Assembly: GCA_004794655.1 (NCBI GenBank)
Contig: SMMW01000624.1
Location: 310,001 to 374,000, forward strand
From: Marisa cornuarietis
Taxonomy: Eukaryota > Mollusca > Gastropoda > Architaenioglossa > Ampullariidae
Reading direction: 5' to 3'
DNA length: 64,000 nucleotides
In this document: one piece after another, positions 35,149 through 47,532 of the stretch
How the letters are laid out: each line of letters opens with the position of its first letter
Position numbering within the stretch: position 1 is the first letter of the stretch
The notes under the pieces: generated by a model
Seen by the model: only the letters and a program-made list of their open reading frames with translations
Databases searched by the model: none
Told to the model about the DNA's origin: nothing
Position numbers and translations under genes: made by a program

Positions 35149-38100
35149 TGCGTGTGCGTGTGCGTATATATATGTGTGTGTGCGAGAGAGGGATAAATTT
35201 TGAATAAATGTGTAAGTGCGGGTGTCTGAATGCACTTGCGTGACAAAGTAAAAACCGAGAGATGTAGAAAGGATAGACCTGATAAGCACAGATGACCGAT
35301 CAGCACGTGTACGCCCATTAGCACAACTATGACAAGTTGGCGACTCCAAAGGTTGGACATCTTTGATTGGTTGCTAGTCCCCACCGGAGTGCGATGCAGG
35401 ACAATCGTCGCTCCACAGCATGGAAAATACATTTTGGTTGATTTGTGTAAGCTCCTAGGGGAACACCAATGGCTTGGGTCACGAGACTGTGTGCCCGCCT
35501 ATCCACACACGTCAGCGGAATGGAAGACCTGATAATGGGAGAAATACGATACCCTCAGCAGAGCAGACTTCTGAATGATCTTTTGTATAATGAGGGTTTT
35601 TGTAAAATAATACCATCGGTAGAATGGAGCCTTTGTACTTATCCTTCCGCCACGCCCTCTAACCGTTCCCCAGAGGAAGGTCCTGCCTAGAAGTGTACCT
35701 TTGTAGGTGTAATATACTATACAAGATACCGAAAACTTGTTTCGAGGTGGCCGTATTTTCCATGTGAAATGAAGCGGCAAAATATATGCCTCAAAAATGT
35801 CAACCAAAAATGCGAAAATATTTTTCGGGGTAAAATAACTATGATTTTTCAGTTATGTTGTTGATAATTATTGTCAACTGGAAAGGCAATCTGTTGCTCG
35901 TAATGATGTGCAAAACAACTGGAAAATACAGTTATTATTCTGGAAACAGCAGTAAGTGCTTGAATGCTCCTGCTGAATCAGCTGTAAATTTCACATTTGT
36001 TTATAAGACCGAAGTCGGAACACTGCAAAATAGCAAATCATTTTCCATTTTCTTCACCAGATAAAAGGTCCCCTTGTTGTAAACAAAAAATGTTATAATG
36101 TCCAGGAGGCAGCACCAGACTAAATTTTGACTGATATGTCATCAGCAGTTTCTTTGCAAACAGCCAACAGCTGATGTAGCCCCCTGAAACTCTGTATGCG
36201 AGTGAATCTACCTGGACTTTGTCCAAAATTCACGCTAAATGAAATTTTTTCCTTCTCCGACCCACTTTGCCTTAGAGCCAGGCAAACCCCTCAGTTCAGC
36301 ACCAAACTTGCATCCGATGCTCTTGCGGTTCTTCTTGTTTGTCACGTGTCCTCAAGGCGACAGAGGTATTGAAGCTTGCATGAGTTAATGCAGGACAAAC
36401 TGCCCGGGGAAAATCGAGATTGCGAGTGAAATGCGCTGTCAGCTGCACGATCGCTGACTTCAACCATTAATCACACCAACGCCATCTTGATTCTGGAGGT
36501 CAAGTTAAAAAAGAGAAAGAGCGAAATGGCTACTTTTCTAGTTATCCTCTCTTACTGGGAAGTTTTTAAAATCTAAAACACAGAGAGATAAAGAGAGAAA
36601 GAGAACGGGATGTTGAGAGAGAGGGAGGATGGATCAGTGTGCATCTCAAAGAAGTTATTTGTAGGACCTCTGTTCACATTCCACAGACCGCACTAAGTTG
36701 GTTTACAGAAATATCTCTTTGATGCCGGTGTGTTTGCATAAAAAACTGAGTCAGGAGAAAAAGATGTATTGGCCTGAAGGCAACGAAACTGTGACTAGTT
36801 AATGAGGGGGGCGAGCTAGGAAAGACGGCCCCTCCCTCTCACGACAGAGTAGAAATCAGTTTCATCGATCACAAAAAAACAAAACAGTAATAAAAGCTGC
36901 TTAAATCCGAAAAAAGAGGTAGTCCGGAGGCTTGTTGACTCTACATTCACCATCATTAATAGCGGGGACAGTTGGCGACCTCACGCTTTCAATTCAGGTG
37001 ACATTTTGGTAGTTTTTTCAAACTGAATTAAACCTTGCAAAGACTGACCCATAGTCTGGTGCTTGGTTTACAGGTTTGAGGGCGCGACCGAGTCTCCACA
37101 TCAGGCTAACAGACATGCTACACTGTGTCCTGGTAAGACTTCTGGCAAATAAATATTAATAATAAATGCAACATTTTATACAGCGCATACTCACACTCCT
37201 AAGCATGCGCCTAACTCACAGTTGATCATCATCTTTTCTCTCTCACTTATACCGTTCGCTTGTTACTCTTCAGTCAGCAAAACTATTTTTCTTTTTTACA
37301 GGCTGGAATGAAATGCGAGTAAAGAGATGGCTGCCGTTGTCATGACAACGTGAAAAAAAAGGGAAAACCGTGGTCTCTAACATCTGACTGTCGAACAACC
37401 GATATAATACGAGTCGACCATCACTTTAAGCCTCCAAATAAACACAAGCTTTTTTTTTGGAATTTCCATTACCCAGAAAAAAACAAAAGAATTTAGTATA
37501 TACCTCGTGGAAAGGTGTGTAGCAAGAGACATTTTCGTCTTTTTTGTTTCGTTGTCTTTTTTCTACTCCTCTGTATCCATCTTTTGTTATTTTATCTACG
37601 TGGCCGGTCAAGCACAAGAAAATGGAAGACAACATTCGAAAACTGTCTCTTTATCATGATTGTGGCAGCGTGTGTCTGTGTGTGAGTGTCATCCGTGCGT
37701 CTGTAGATGTGTGCCTATACGAGCTTTTGCTTTTGAGAGGATAATTAACTGTTTTAGCAGCTATATAATGTTCAGAAAGGAAAGACCTCCACGTGACCAG
37801 TGTTCAAAGACCACGCAGCCAACAACACAAAATATAACTTAAAACATGACATGAAATATAAATCAGACATCTAAAATATAAAATGTGAAAGAGGAGAATT
37901 AACTGATTACACCTGAACGGAGGAGTTTTAAGAAAACATCAATGCACAAATACTTTCATAATAAGATAGGCACGGGGCAAACCACCTTATAATTTTTTTA
38001 ACAAATACTTCAATTTTTCAGATCTGAACAATTTTTTTTTTGTTGTTGTTAAGCTTCTCTAATCATCACTCATTATTTTGGATTGCCCGAAATACGACAA

Positions 38101-38361
38101 ATCGGAAACTTTCGCGAATACTTATTTCTAAGTTGACAAAGGAAAATGTCAATGTTGGATTTTATGTAGCAAAAATATTTTTTATACTTATTTTTGTGTG
38201 CTCATTAGACATAGTACACAGACTCAACTACGATTCATAGACGAAAAATCAAGTTTTTTTATCCTTTTGTGCAAATATATAACTATTGGAATTTTATATA
38301 TATATATATATAGACACACACACCCCTACCTCTAGATCTTGCGATTGTGATTGCATATAGG

Positions 38362-39441
38362 ATGGTATGGGAAGGTGAAAACACTACACTAAATGAAAAT
38401 CTCACATGGATCAGATATTCGCCCAGTCTGCCCACCCAGGGTGTACGATGGGTAGTAGAAATAGTTTGTTTAACTGTTTTATCGACGCTCTTGTGCTTGT
38501 TCGGCATCCCTACGAACTTTCTCAACTGTGTCGCGTTCTGGAGACAGGGGCTCAACGATCGCATGAACCTTTGTCTGTTCTCGCTAGCTCTCGTGGACTT
38601 GTGTTATCTGCTCATCACATTCGTCGTGTATTGCGTCAGTTCTTTTATCAAGCTGTTTGATTGGCTCCTTGGCGAGGAGTTCTACGTGAAGTCTATCGTC
38701 GTGTCGGTTGGCGTTGTCAACGGCTTAAGATCATCATCTGAGTGCATATGCACCGTGATCGCAGTAGAGAGGTGCGCATGCGTGATGTATCCACTCCGTA
38801 CCCTTACCCTGATACGTACCCGCACCATGGGTGGGTTCATTCTGATCAGCATCTTCTTCTTCCAGGTTGTGTACCTCCTAACACCATTTACCATTCAAGC
38901 TTCTGTCTTAAAGGTAGATCGGTATGTCCAGTGGCTGATTGTCCCTACTCAGTTTCAGCAAGATCATCCATTCTTGGTTCAAGTTCTTGGGGTTACTGTT
39001 CTCGAAGTAATAGCTCCTATCTCTACCTTTTTTATTGTTTCAGTAACAACTATGATTACGATTGTCAAATTGCAAGCTGCTTCAAAATGGCGAGCGGGGG
39101 CCAGCATCAACACAGGTGACAGGTTCAGCCAGCAGGTGGCGCTAACCAAGATGTTGGTGATTGTCTCCTGTGTATACATCTTCACAATGATCCCCTTGGT
39201 AGCAAGAGGGGTAAGCCTCTTAAGTAATGAAGCAAGATTTGTTACGGGTGCTTACAACGATATCTCCATGGTAGTCAGTGCTGTTGTCAATATGTGTCCG
39301 CGAATCAACAGCTCCATTCATTTCCTTGTTTACTGCCTTCAGTCTACTAGATTTCGAAATGAACTTGCCTGTATGTTCAGCGGTACTTTGTCTAAGGCAG
39401 GGGATTTGTCTTCAAAAAGATTATCGACGAACCCAGTTTAA
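38362..39441 (+). CDS. Intronless class A GPCR, gastropod chemosensory-receptor type
   Basis: A 359-residue seven-transmembrane receptor, complete in one exon. The frame opens at a GTG at 38347, but the first ATG is 38362, followed by two N-glycosylation sites (NTT, NLT) in a short extracellular N-terminus. Landmarks are GIPTN in TM1, SLALVDLCYLL in TM2, AVERCACVMYPLR at the end of TM3 (ERC in place of DRY), KLQAASKWR after TM5, KMLVIVSCVYIF in TM6 and NSSIHFLVY in TM7 (in place of NPxxY), then RFRNEL and a short tail. These variants are typical of lineage-expanded molluscan chemosensory receptors. The ligand is unknown. AATAAA follows 29 bp after the stop. The gene lies antisense in the first intron of the CUB gene. 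Confidence 0.88.
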   Translation: MVWEGENTTLNENLTWIRYSPSLPTQGVRWVVEIVCLTVLSTLLCLFGIPTNFLNCVAFWRQGLNDRMNLCLFSLALVDLCYLLITFVVYCVSSFIKLFDWLLGEEFYVKSIVVSVGVVNGLRSSSECICTVIAVERCACVMYPLRTLTLIRTRTMGGFILISIFFFQVVYLLTPFTIQASVLKVDRYVQWLIVPTQFQQDHPFLVQVLGVTVLEVIAPISTFFIVSVTTMITIVKLQAASKWRAGASINTGDRFSQQVALTKMLVIVSCVYIFTMIPLVARGVSLLSNEARFVTGAYNDISMVVSAVVNMCPRINSSIHFLVYCLQSTRFRNELACMFSGTLSKAGDLSSKRLSTNPV

Positions 39442-39469
39442 CAGACATGAAGAAGTTCACCAGACGGAC

Positions 39470-39475
39470 AATAAA
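39470..39475 (+). promoter_or_regulatory. Polyadenylation signal of the GPCR
   Basis: A canonical AATAAA starts 29 bp after the GPCR stop codon, and a T-rich stretch follows. This position suggests a very short 3' UTR. Confidence 0.6.
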
Positions 39476-40869
39476 GTCTTTTTAAACCTTTGTTTCATCT
39501 CCCTCGCTCATTTTTATTGGGATAGAATATCAGAGGCATGTGAAAGCATACCTTATTGTGCAACTCCCGGGAGGGGATGGGAAGCAATACAAAGTGAGGT
39601 GTGAGAAGCCTTCTAAACAATTCATGTTAACCGCTCTCCCAAGGGACATAATTGTTAAAGAACAAGGAAACAAAAGGGGGGAAAAGCAAATGAGAAATTT
39701 ATCATTCTTCTGTTCTGGGGCGCATTGAAATTGAAAGAAGTGCATACGCCCGAGTCTTTGAAAGGCAGGAGCGAAGAAGAAACAAAGTGTGGAAGGAAGT
39801 AGCGTGCACAAAGCGATAAATGGTGAGTTTCGCTGAATGTCTTGTTTACCTTCTGTCACCGGGTGGCCACAACAGCCTGCAGTGCTTGGCACAAAGGAGC
39901 TATAGACTGCAGCCAACCCCGTGTTTTGAGGAAATTGAAGAGATTGCTATCGCAAATAGGAGTGTTGCTTCCAACTCTGGCACGCGAGCAGTGAGGCATT
40001 GGGTACTGACAGTGGAGATCGATCCCCTTGTGATGTAAGGAATGTGTCAGGGAGTTCGCTTCGCTCTAACTTTCATATCAACTACCCCAGCACTGTCTCT
40101 CTTGAATATTTATCTGTTTGAGAAATCTGTTCACGGAAGTTAAGGATGACGAAGGAGCTGCTTCTCGTCAAAGCGTGAAGTGCACGAGAAGTGACATCTG
40201 CGGCGGATGTAGGACACTGCTGACGATGACAATGACAACGAGAACTAGCGAATTGAGTTGATGGATGCAACAGCTGACAATATTCTACTCGGTGGTCTTA
40301 GCTGAGCGGCACCATGGATATCCGGCATGGGAATGTCTTCCTCTATTGACCTCGGCGCCAGCTTTCCACCAGAGTGTCCAGGGGGACTGACTGTTGTGTC
40401 AGGTCCCATGACCTCACCATTTAGGACAAAACCCTTTCTAAAAGGGCTGCGTGGGGGATGCCACTGAGGAGACCCTGTTTCGTGCATGGTTGTTAGTCTT
40501 GCATGAAAACAATTATCTGCATTCTCTTTGGATAGTCTCGAACGACTGGAGTAGTAGAGAAAGCAGGTTTCGTGACACTTTTTTGGCTGCCATTCTTTTC
40601 CCAAAATGTTTGGTAGACGTGTCAAGGTTTGGAATCTAGTGGAACGTAGTAGATATGAGGTTGGCTCGGCCAGTGACCTAACTGCAACACCTCCACCCCT
40701 GACCGCATGCAAAAGGGTGCATGATCTGTTAGGGAATGTATACAGATATATGCTTTATAAAAAACTGTATATATTTCATTTTCGATTGTTAATAGAGTGT
40801 TAGAGTTCAAAATTTTCTCAGGATCCACTACTGTGAGGTCGGTTTCCATCTTCTCTCTCTTTCTCTATT

Positions 40870-41005
40870 GCAAACATACCTCCCCTACTCTAAGATTTAG
40901 GTACCCATTCCACATCCGAAAAAGTTCCCTATGCAACACGGGGACTATATAGTCGCAGTCTTTAGGTTCTAACCAGTGCTTTATCAACTATGGTATCCGC
41001 TTCTC
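40870..41005 (-). mobile_element. Degenerate tRNA-derived SINE
   Basis: On the minus strand an A-box-like 'taccatagttgataaagc' is followed by a B-box-like 'ggttagaaccta' (about 40963-40974). The body motif 'aatgggtacct' is shared with the SINE at 8003-8285. Several box positions are mutated, so it is an old copy. Confidence 0.6.
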
Positions 41006-42111
41006 ACAGGTAAAAATATAGGTATGCACGTGGGTAAGTAAAATTTAATAAAAAGGCTACAAAGTCAAAACATCTACATACATGTCTGCCCATTCAGTCA
41101 AGATTTATTGAATCCAGAGGAGAATTAGTAAGCAGCTCACAGTTATAACTTACAATTTCCAGCATCTACACTTCTCACTTCATTTTCTACTTGACTGGGA
41201 GTTAACCATTCTTTGGTAGAATAAAAAAAAATCGCCTCGTACAAACAGTGGGACAAATGACTCAGAAGCCTGTCTATTGGCAGGCAGAACAACAACTGAT
41301 GAGGTGCCGAAAATACAGTCCAAACCATGGCACGATCAGTCAAAGCCAGCCGCCTCACATCGGCCACAGCGATCAATATTGTCTTAAATAATACAAGCAG
41401 AAAAAAAGAAACCAAGTGATGCAGGCTTGCATCAGATGGAAAACAGAGAGCCTGCAGGAGCTTAGGTCTTTCACCGGTCGTCAGCGAAGCGACTCGTCAA
41501 GGAAACGGAGCGGTTCACCGAAACCGGTTGGACACGGGATTTGCATTACCAATCTGTCAGGATACGTCTTCACTCCTTTTCTCTCTGGGGTGATAATAGG
41601 GAGCCCAGCTCACCGGGTTTGATAAGCTGGTAACAAGAAGTCCTGGATCACTGGTCAAAGGACGAACACTCCCATCAGTATTTGTTTCACACAGGCGCTT
41701 TGATTTCAGATAGCAGCGGGTTGAACAGAAAGATTCATGTAAACGATTGTACCAATGCCATTTGTTACCGGTCTTAAATGTATCCGGAATTCAAATAATA
41801 AACTAATCGTCATTAGTTATTGTATTAAGATTTATTTATTGAAAACATTATTATGTTTTCATTTGTTCTTCATATTTTTGTAGACATTTATAAACACCGG
41901 AACATGGACAATAAGACGAGATGAATAACAGATACATCGTCACAGAATGTTCAGAAAACCGTCTTCGTGTACTAGACTGTTAAAAATATTTGAAATATTT
42001 TTGTGTACTAATCTTTCTCGAAATCACTCTGTTACCTGAGTTTTGTTCTACCTACACGTGCTGCGTGACTAAGAATGCATAATTCCACATTCATGTTAGG
42101 CTTGCCTACAC

Positions 42112-42290
42112 ACTGATTGGTCGGTAAGTTGTGTAAGTATAACAAGATCAAGACTGATTGGTAGATGAGTTATTTCCTTGTAACTATCTCAAGACACTAA
42201 TTAGTTAATAAGTAGTCTAAATCAACACAGTGACTGAAAGATGAGCTGTCTACATGTAATATATTAAATACTAACTGGTCAATGAGGTGT
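42112..42290. repeat. Cryptic tandem repeat, period about 40 bp
   Basis: The motif 'actgattggt', or a close variant, followed by '(g)atgag(t)t', starts at 42112, 42153, 42196, 42233 and 42270. Spacing is 37-43 bp. The copies are strongly diverged. Confidence 0.55.
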
Positions 42291-44034
42291 GTAGGGCTAG
42301 CCAAAATAAGAACTTGTGGAGAATATCAACAAACGCGTCTTTTTTTCAGTGTTACATTATATTGCTCTCTAGAGAAAGAAAAAAAAAGAGAAAAACAAGA
42401 ATGCAGAAGAAAAAAAATAAAGAAAAAGAAGTAATAAAGAAAGTAGGAGTAAATGTTATTGACCAAGTATTTTTCATTATTAGAAAGTTTATTGATGGTA
42501 CACAACACACCTCTGTTTAAACATTTAATTTCTTTAACTCACTATTTTGCAGAGTCTTGTACCGCACAAACCGTTCGTGCCACTCTCTTAATTAATGATC
42601 AGTCCTAATGGAACTAGAAAAAAATACCTCAGAATAATTCAAATCTTAGGTGACTATGACTGGATACCTACAGTCCACTTTCTTATTTTTGTCACGCGCC
42701 CATAATGCTACGTATGCTGATTGGATGCCAAACTCTACCTTCAGTCCACCTTTACGAGGTGGACCCTAACAGTGGAAGATATTTGCTGACGGACGGGGTA
42801 CGTGTCTGTATCGACTCGCAAAGATTCTGTGTAGTTGAAGTATTCGTTTATTATCCCCCCTGACGCGGATTACCTCCCTTAATCGTGGATCGGTGTCTGG
42901 TTACCTGACCTCAGTAACAAACCCACATTTGCCAGTAACTGTAGGATCGAAAGACTTGAGATTCCAACACAACGTATCTTAATGCTATGTAAGCCAGACT
43001 GTAACTTTTGTCAGAAATTTCTGATGTTAATATTTTCATATGATCAATATTCAAATGAACTGAGAAGCAAATCGGTCTTAACAGCTTTACAATGTAAGAT
43101 ACTTGGATTGCTTACATAACTCTTTATTTGATGATGTTGGAGACTTTGAATGTTAAATTAACCTGCTGAAACTTTACTTGGATAATATTAATATGTTCCG
43201 ACACGTTTGTCGAAATGAATATCTTTAATGACACGTTTGTTCTCTAGAGCCATTGAACCATCACTTCGCAGGACTTTGCGCTCATATTTCATTATGCCCT
43301 TGGGAGATGATGTGCATATCTATGTTCCGGATCTGTAGCTCTCTTGGTGAAACCTAGCGACTTATTGATGTTCTGTCCTATTAACAAAACATATTTACAA
43401 TTTCAGCTTTGGGCTAAGCATAAATATCACAAAAAGACAGCTGGCAGATCTTTTGTTGTTTTGTTGTGCAAAGGAACAAGTAATGTTACATAGTCTGCCT
43501 GAAGCATAAAGCCTTGCCAAAGTAAAAGAACAAGAGGGGAAAAAAGACAAAAAGCTGAAAGTAAGAGCCACAGAAAGATGAAAAAAAGGAAAGACAAGAA
43601 AGAAAGAGAGAAAAAAAGAGAGACAAAGTGATTTAGGTTGGAAAGTGATTTTGAACAAGCAGAAATTTAAAAATAGTAACGAAGGATTGAGAAACAGATT
43701 ACTTAAAGCTGATAAAAGAGTCGGCAATTATCATTCAATTCAAACAATCAACAAAACTCAAAGCAAGAATTAAAATGTCAACCTTTAAAGCCCAAGATGT
43801 AGTTAACATTTGCTAAAAAAAAAATCAACTGTTTAGGAGACAAAACCTGCTGGAAACACGAATTAAGGTACAAAGCAATGATCCTATTTCTAGTGCTAAT
43901 GGCGAAGTAAATGACTGATGAAACCCGTGATGCATGCTGACAAAGTGAAGGACGATGGCCTAAAAACTGATTGCCTTAAAAGGAAATTAGGAAAAAATGG
44001 ATGGAGAAATTTGCTGGTTGAGTGAACAGAAAAA

Positions 44035-44095
44035 AGTGATGATGATGATGATGATGGTGGTGGTGGATGATGATGATGATAATGATGCTGATGAT
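44035..44095. repeat. (GAT)n/(GGT)n trinucleotide array
   Basis: GAT repeats interrupted by three GGT units and single-base changes. Confidence 0.85.
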
Positions 44096-44806
44096 GGCTT
44101 TGATAAAAAAAACGCCTATGATGAAGGTGACTGTGGAAAGATATCTTTGCTTTTGTATGCACACTAGTCATTTTGTTTAAAGAGCACAGATTGTTTCGCC
44201 AGATTCCACTGAAATTATCGTCTTTGGTTTTTATCAAAGAACTTGATTATACTATAACTTAGTGATTACTACGAGGTTAAAAGGTTTTTTGCTTGCAAAA
44301 ACGTTCTCGAGATGTTAGTGTTAGTCAATGTATTAGAGGATAACCACCTGTGCATAGAGCTTCATTTACAAAACATTTAGGCTCCTGTCACACCAGTTGA
44401 CCTTTAGTCTACATTGTAGATACGATAATTATTGCTAACCTATCCTACCTTTAGACAAACTGTTCTTAGTAAACCGATTATCACTATTTTAATACGCCGA
44501 ACAATCTTCCTTAATTTTGTTCTCTTTATAACTTTTGTGTTTGGTAATAGTTTTACTGATTATTAGAGTTATTTCTAGAAACACCTATGTTAATTTTAAG
44601 GTGAGAAATAGAAAAAAGGCTTGACTATTTTCGATGTGGGAATAAAGTTTATAGAAATAAATAGCCTCAGTACGATTTGTCACATCATGACGACCATTAG
44701 CAATCAAGACCAACATCCTCAGTCCTAAATAAATCAATGGTCTTCATTAAGACCGCTTAATAAAGTACAAACGAGAAACACAGAGAACAAACTAAACACG
44801 ACTTAC

Positions 44807-44879
44807 CCGGGTTGACACAGCCAACACGTAATACAACACATTGAACAGTCACTGCCAACACAGCCAACCACCTCTGCAT
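44807..44879 (-). CDS. Exon 1: start codon and signal peptide of the CUB-domain gene
   Basis: The 73 coding nucleotides run from ATG (44877-44879) to a consensus donor 'gtaagt' (44801-44806) and end in phase 1, as exon 2 requires. They encode MQRWLAVLAVTVQCVVLR followed by VGCVNP. A basic residue and a hydrophobic core make a good signal peptide, expected for a CUB ectodomain protein. The ATG is directly preceded by 'attgttgcag', which could be an acceptor, so an upstream 5' UTR exon is possible. Assignment to this gene rests on strand, phase, donor quality and the matching need for a signal sequence. Intron 1 is long, so transcript evidence would settle it. Confidence 0.75.
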
Positions 44880-45593
44880 CTGCAACAATAGATAACAGCG
44901 TGTCTGATTCGTGAATTTATATCTGTTTTCAACACTACAAAAGGCAAGATTATAAGTTAAAGAAACTCACCATAGTGGCAATAGTCGTTGTGTTGTAGCT
45001 GTTACCTATGTGCTTATCAATTATGTTTCATGTTTACAACTGAATTGACACCAGATTGTTATCAGCTTTTGTCTGTTCTTACTTTCACTCATCTTTCCAG
45101 TTTTCTATCGATTGATCTACTGATTCATAAAATAAAAAAATTAATAACCACATGTTTAACCATTAATGGCAAAGTACTATGCTAGTGTTTAACTAATTAT
45201 ATTCTGTCCAGCAATTGTTAATTTCTACTGGCTATAATTGCAGGCAAAACATTCCGTTTGCAGGATTTTCAATGCTGCTTGCTCTGCTTTTGTGGCTTGT
45301 CAAGTTCTTGCAACCCCCAGAGCAGTCGGAACCCGCGTCAACAAGTGGGATATCACTGATCTTCCCTGCTAGACGCCATCTTAATGGATTCTTAACTACT
45401 CTTCGACCCTTCTGCAAATAAACTTAAAGCTGCGAGCAGAGGGACAGCTAGAACTTTGCGTCTATCTTTGATCCTAGTTTTGTCGAGCTCTCCCGAGGCT
45501 GTCTTCGGTGGCCACAAGCCGCATCCCTCCACCAGGAGAAGCTGGCTTAGCAAGAGAAATCACTCAGCAAGGCAAACATTAGCCCACAGACCC

Positions 45594-45665
<72 letters not shown>

Positions 45666-47127
45666 TAGGACTGCAGCCGCACGTGTAAGCCACCAAAGAA
45701 CACCAGTGTTCTCTGGGGCACCCTCTTCTTATCAAGCGTAAGAAGTCCACTGGAAGTTCTCCACCAAAGCGAAACGAATGTTGAAATAATATTATCAAAA
45801 TTAAGAAAACTTATTCATACTAAGTGTACTACTTTTGTTATTATACGTGATAATTGTTAGACGGGATAAAATAACAATCAAGGTTAAACAAGGATTGAAA
45901 ATCCAGAGTAAAAAGTATACGTAGGTGGCTCATGTGTCTAGGAACATGTTGTAGTCGTAGCCCTGTAAAGTGTTTGTTCCTGCTTATTAATCACAAATGT
46001 CTGCTTGCATACAGCTTTGCAACATCGGGAGGATTTCTCATTGGGAATTATTTCTATATAAGTCCCCCGAACTAGCATAGCTTTTCCTTTTTCAAGACCG
46101 ACCGAAGTGTCTAGGAAGTAATCTTGTCCACTGAGCAGTCTGAAGCCCAAGGCCAAACACGCTGTAGAGAAAAAAAAATCTGGAATATGGGAATCACTCA
46201 ACACCACCATCCAAAGACGAAGTGTACAGCAAACAAATGTCGGCGATCACTCGTGAACTATGTGCACCCTGATTCTCAAATGATGATCATGGTAAATATA
46301 AAATCTTGTGCAATCTATCAGGTGCATTTTGAAATCAATTTTGCAAGTAAAATATCTCGGGGAAAGAACTAAAACATTTTTCTCGAGAAGAAGTGACAAG
46401 TGTTGTGATTGTCGTAAATAAACACATAATAACAAACGAAAACTCAGAGCTGAAAGTGAAATTCGTGTCCTCGACTCCTTTTATGGGTATTTATGCATAT
46501 TAATTGTTATTAGTAATTACAATCCTTACAATACTATTTTGAAGATATGCAGTAAGTGTTACTCTCTCACACAAGTTCTTTTAGGACGTGCGAATGAGAG
46601 AACTCGGATTCTTTAGTGACATCTGGCAATTACTGCCCCTATCACAAGGTGAGGTTCGTTTCTTTACATTCACACATACACAAGCTCTCATTCACAAGCA
46701 CGTATAAACATTCATATATATATATATAAAGTGGTGTAACAGGAGGCTGGTCTCAATAAAGATTGCAGTTATACATATCACTTCGAAAGACTGTAGACAC
46801 TCAACAAAGTCACTAAGGTAGAGTCATTTTTCTGCTCCTCGTATGGGCTGGCTGTTGGTGTATATACAGAATGGCATTTCTTGTACCGACCCTTCGTCAG
46901 CTTTTGCGACGGTGATCCGAATGGTCAGCTTTTGCCCCGATATTTGTTAATGACACAGGCTCTGTCTGATATAAGGCTAGGGTTGTTCTTTTTGAACATG
47001 CTTGTCTGCAATGTATCCTTCGAGACTCCCTAGATGTCTCTCACAATGCTGTTACTTTGTGTAATAGGGATGTGATCGGGGTAAGAAAATACCTTTTTTT
47101 ACTCTCTCACCGATATCACCGATAGAG
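44880..47127. other. Upstream region of the CUB gene; no other gene seen
   Basis: This stretch should hold the promoter or 5' UTR of the minus-strand CUB gene. I see no clear TATA box or CpG island to place it. It also contains a (TG)n array (listed) and the probable 3' portion of the 2A-bearing LINE relic (about 46740-47127), which has no open frame. Confidence 0.5.
45596..45664. repeat. (TG)n microsatellite
   Basis: About 34 uninterrupted TG units. Confidence 0.97.
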
Positions 47128-47532
47128 TTAACCGCCCTTGAAAAAGCCTCGTGTTCCATTTTCTCTCACTTCTTTTAGTTTAGCGGCTTGTCTCTTCGTT
47201 AAGTCTGTAGCGATTCTGATGCCGGCTGCCCTGAGGGCTGACCTTGCCTGGTGGTCAGTCAGTAGACGCATTTTGTTTGACTGTCGATGAAACCGGACAT
47301 TCATGGGGCGAGGTTTGTGGTTCCTTAATTCAGGTGCTCCTAGTCCTTTAAAATATGCCTGTGTAGATTTGTATTTTTCTTCATAACTGTTACCCTCGGT
47401 GGCCAGTTTATCTCCAGGTCCAGGATTATATTCAACATCGCTAATCAGTGAAGATGCCACCAAATATCCCATTGCCAACATGGCTGACAGTCCACGAACA
47501 GCCTCAAACCCCAACAGCTGCAATGTTGGCAT
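47128..47532 (-). CDS. LINE ORF1 relic with N-terminal 2A-like motif, 134 residues
   Basis: The ATG at 47530-47532 has an in-frame stop nine bases upstream. The N-terminus is hydrophobic (MLAMGYLVASSLIS) and runs directly into DVEYNPGP at 47416-47439, an exact match to the 2A consensus D-(V/I)-E-x-N-P-G-P. 2A motifs make ribosomes skip one peptide bond, between Gly and Pro. They are known at the N-termini of ORFs of APE-type non-LTR retrotransposons. The C-terminal part (RPMNVRFHRQSNKMRLL, then RSALRAAGIRIATDLTKRQ and NGTRGFFKGG) resembles the C-terminal nucleic-acid-binding domain of LINE ORF1 proteins. The middle is much shorter than usual. The frame ends where a one-base loss would turn GGR-L into GG-stop. 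The clade is unresolved. Confidence 0.65.
   Translation of the reverse strand: MPTLQLLGFEAVRGLSAMLAMGYLVASSLISDVEYNPGPGDKLATEGNSYEEKYKSTQAYFKGLGAPELRNHKPRPMNVRFHRQSNKMRLLTDHQARSALRAAGIRIATDLTKRQAAKLKEVRENGTRGFFKGG

Larger units (their letters stand above)
31026..44806 (-). other. Intron 1 of the CUB-domain gene (13.8 kb)
   Basis: The intron joins the signal-peptide exon to exon 2 in phase 1. It contains the antisense GPCR gene at 38362-39441, a SINE, and several repeats listed separately. The stretches 31030-33840, 33920-35070, 35150-38300 and 39480-40860 have no gene I can support. They include GA-rich codon-like runs at 32750-32830 and a 22-bp repeat (about three copies of 'gctacctctaactatgtaga') at 33848-33914. 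Confidence 0.72.

Noticed and set aside
38347..38361. Five extra N-terminal codons of the GPCR
   Set aside because: The frame opens at GTG there. The first ATG is at 38362, which gives a normal N-terminus.
40245..40712. 155-codon minus-strand open frame
   Set aside because: It starts at a TTG, has no recognisable domain or splice context, and its composition matches the surrounding non-coding DNA.
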